Source: DATEUP01 sp035283065 (GTDB taxonomy: Archaea; Thermoplasmatota; DTKX01; DATEUP01). From it: a stretch of 7,298 bases of DNA. A program made the position numbers and the translations under genes. Position 1 is the stretch's first letter. Each line of letters begins with the position of its first letter. The DNA is taken from assembly GCA_035283065.1 (NCBI GenBank), contig DATEUP010000146.1, positions 1 to 7,298 on the forward strand, written 5' to 3'. Below the pieces are notes generated by a model. That model saw nothing but the letters and a program-made list of their open reading frames with translations, was not told the DNA's origin and searched no databases. Positions 6,167 through 7,298 of this stretch are shown in pieces.

Positions 6167-7096
6167 GTGCCCGCAGCGGAAGGCCGCGTGGAGTTCCGCC
6201 CCGCGAAGGCGGGCGAGATGGAGCCTTGCGCGCGCGTGTTCGTGCGCGCGGTGAACGACCTCTCCCGCCGCAAGGGGTCGCCGGTCGTGCCGAGGAATGC
6301 GAGGCAAATCGCCCTTCGCCTCGGCCACCTGCGCCGCACGGACCCCCAGGGGTTCCAGGTGGCGGTCAAGCGGGGCCGGGTCGTGGCCTTCGCTTCGACG
6401 ATCCTGCGCGAGAACATCCACTTCCTCTCGATGTTTTGGATGCTCCCGTCGCTCCAGAGCCGCGGGGTCGGGCAGGAGCTCCTTGCGCGCGCGTTTGCCG
6501 GCGTGAAGGAACCGCCGGGCGCGATCCGCTGCGTCTACGCGTCGTTTGACCACAGGGCCCAGCGGCTCTACGTGAGGTTCGGGATGGCGCCCCGCTCAGT
6601 AATCTACGGGCTTGGGGCGGAGACGGTGGAGCTGCCCCCTGCGCCGCTCGTGCCCGTCGAACTGCGCCAACTCGGCGAGCCCGGCAAGGTCACGCCGGAG
6701 GCGCTCGCAATCGCGGCCGCCGTCGACCGCCGCGTGCGCGGGTGCAGGCGCGACGCGGACATCGCCTTCGAGATTTCGCAGCCCGGCGCGCGCTTCTTCG
6801 AGGCGCGCGAGGACGGCGAGACGGTTGGGTACCTCCGGGTCGCGGGCGACGGGATGGTGGGGCCGGGCGGCGTGATCGACAAGCGCTACAACGAAGGGCT
6901 CGCGTGGGCGGGGCTGCGGGCCGCCTCGGACCTCGGCGCGGAGAAGGTGCGGATGCAGGTCGCAGGGCTGAACATCGAGGCGCTCGAGACCGCCTTCCGT
7001 GCCGGTCTAAAGATCTCGTTCATGGGCGCGTGGATGAGCGAGCGGCCCTTCGGGAAGCTCGAGTGCTACTTCGCGACGGCAGGGGACATCTTCTGA
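6167..7096 (+). CDS. GNAT-family N-acetyltransferase with two tandem GNAT domains
   Basis: Predicted acetyl-CoA-dependent acyltransferase of 309 residues. Domain 1 (about 8-145) has the standard layout: an opening strand VEFRPAKAGE, a strand with FLSMFWMLPSL, then the acetyl-CoA pyrophosphate loop QSRGVG (97-102) at the start of a helix, and a C-terminal YASFDHRAQRLYVRFGM segment like motif B. Domain 2 (about 160-309) keeps an EDGETVGYLRV strand pair and a motif-B-like LNIEALETAFRAG but has no Q/R-x-x-G-x-G/A loop, so it is probably inactive and structural or substrate-binding. The acceptor is unknown. GTG 6167 is the first start codon after an in-frame TGA at 6149 and fits the TATA spacing. 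A GTG at 6188 would remove seven residues and begin exactly at the first strand, so it is a real alternative. The gene is divergent from the M42 gene. Confidence 0.88.
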   Translation: MPAAEGRVEFRPAKAGEMEPCARVFVRAVNDLSRRKGSPVVPRNARQIALRLGHLRRTDPQGFQVAVKRGRVVAFASTILRENIHFLSMFWMLPSLQSRGVGQELLARAFAGVKEPPGAIRCVYASFDHRAQRLYVRFGMAPRSVIYGLGAETVELPPAPLVPVELRQLGEPGKVTPEALAIAAAVDRRVRGCRRDADIAFEISQPGARFFEAREDGETVGYLRVAGDGMVGPGGVIDKRYNEGLAWAGLRAASDLGAEKVRMQVAGLNIEALETAFRAGLKISFMGAWMSERPFGKLECYFATAGDIF

Positions 7097-7106
7097 GTGG
7101 CCCCGT

Positions 7107-7113
7107 GTTATAG
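7107..7113 (+). promoter_or_regulatory. Possible TATA-like element after the GNAT gene
   Basis: GTTATAG stands out in the 133-nt intergenic gap (7097-7229). It predicts transcription from about 7135, which is next to an in-frame GTG at 7134 and about 95 nt before the preferred ATG at 7230. A weaker patch, TACGTACAC at 7196-7204, sits at the leaderless distance from the ATG. I cannot tell which is used. Confidence 0.25.
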
Positions 7114-7229
7114 GACAAAGCCGCGCCCATTTCGTGAAACGCGCGTCCAAACCGCCAAATACCGCCCGTGGCTCTTGGCCGTCGGGGTGCACTCCTACGT
7201 ACACGACTCATGCGAAGAGAAGCCACTCG

Positions 7230-7298
7230 ATGGACCTGCGGAGGATCGTCGAGGAAGTCGAGGAGCGGCGCAGGCAGGACTACGCCATGGCGCCGCCC
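7230..7298 (+). CDS. Start of an unidentified gene; 3' partial
   Basis: Twenty-three codons from ATG 7230 to the right edge encode MDLRRIVEEVEERRRQDYAM followed by APP. The product begins with a charged, probably helical segment. Nearly every codon ends in G or C, as in the genes to the left, which supports real coding. The frame is also open upstream to a GTG at 7134, but those 32 extra codons end in G or C less often and give a Ser/Thr/Pro-rich sequence, so I prefer the ATG. No family can be recognised from so few residues. Confidence 0.55.
   Translation, partial: MDLRRIVEEVEERRRQDYAMAPP

Noticed and set aside
6079..6417. N-terminal extension of the M42 protein by about 113 residues
   Set aside because: The extra sequence is Arg/Pro-rich, runs through the divergent promoter and over the GNAT N-terminus, and precedes a normal M42 start.
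4042..6549. 835-codon plus-strand open frame
   Set aside because: It crosses the end of the protease gene, the antisense of the M42 gene and the start of the GNAT gene. The translation is Arg/Gly/His-rich with no recognisable domain, as expected when G+C-rich sequence lacks stop codons by chance.
7210..7298. Alternative right-edge gene from ATG 7210
   Set aside because: It is in a different frame from ATG 7230, and its early codons and Ser/Arg/Gly-rich product fit the coding style of the window poorly.

Overview
This very G+C-rich window most likely comes from an archaeon, and I would guess a high-G+C member of the Thermoplasmatota. Four things point that way: a surface protease ending in an archaeal Ile-Pro-Glu-Phe (PEF-like) sorting tail, an M42 TET-type aminopeptidase, start codons about 30 nt downstream of TATA-like boxes with no Shine-Dalgarno sequence (leaderless geometry), and many N-glycosylation sequons in the exported protein. 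The lineage is an inference from these features and was not tested by a search.

Layout: nt 2-5038 (+) is the 3' part of one very large gene, open at the left edge, for a multidomain extracellular subtilase (S8, KP-43-like). Its order is N-terminal beta domain, CBM9/DOMON-like domain, two tandem propeptide-like repeats, catalytic domain, C-terminal beta-barrel, seven FG-GAP propeller repeats with a jelly-roll (MAM-like) domain between repeats 5 and 6, and a PEF-like anchor/sorting signal. It converges on nt 5035-6078 (-), an M42 metallo-aminopeptidase, and the two genes share a CTAG stop palindrome. A short divergent promoter region (6079-6166) separates the aminopeptidase from nt 6167-7096 (+), a tandem-domain GNAT acetyltransferase. 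After a 133-nt gap with weak promoter-like elements, another gene starts near 7230 (+) and runs off the right edge.

Together the first two genes look like two stages of protein use: a surface protease cutting external protein and a cytosolic aminopeptidase finishing peptides. They are on opposite strands, so this is a functional guess and not an operon. Nothing links the GNAT gene to that role except adjacency. I found no RNA genes, CRISPR arrays, insertion sequences or phage features. The most unusual content is the architecture and composition of the large protease.
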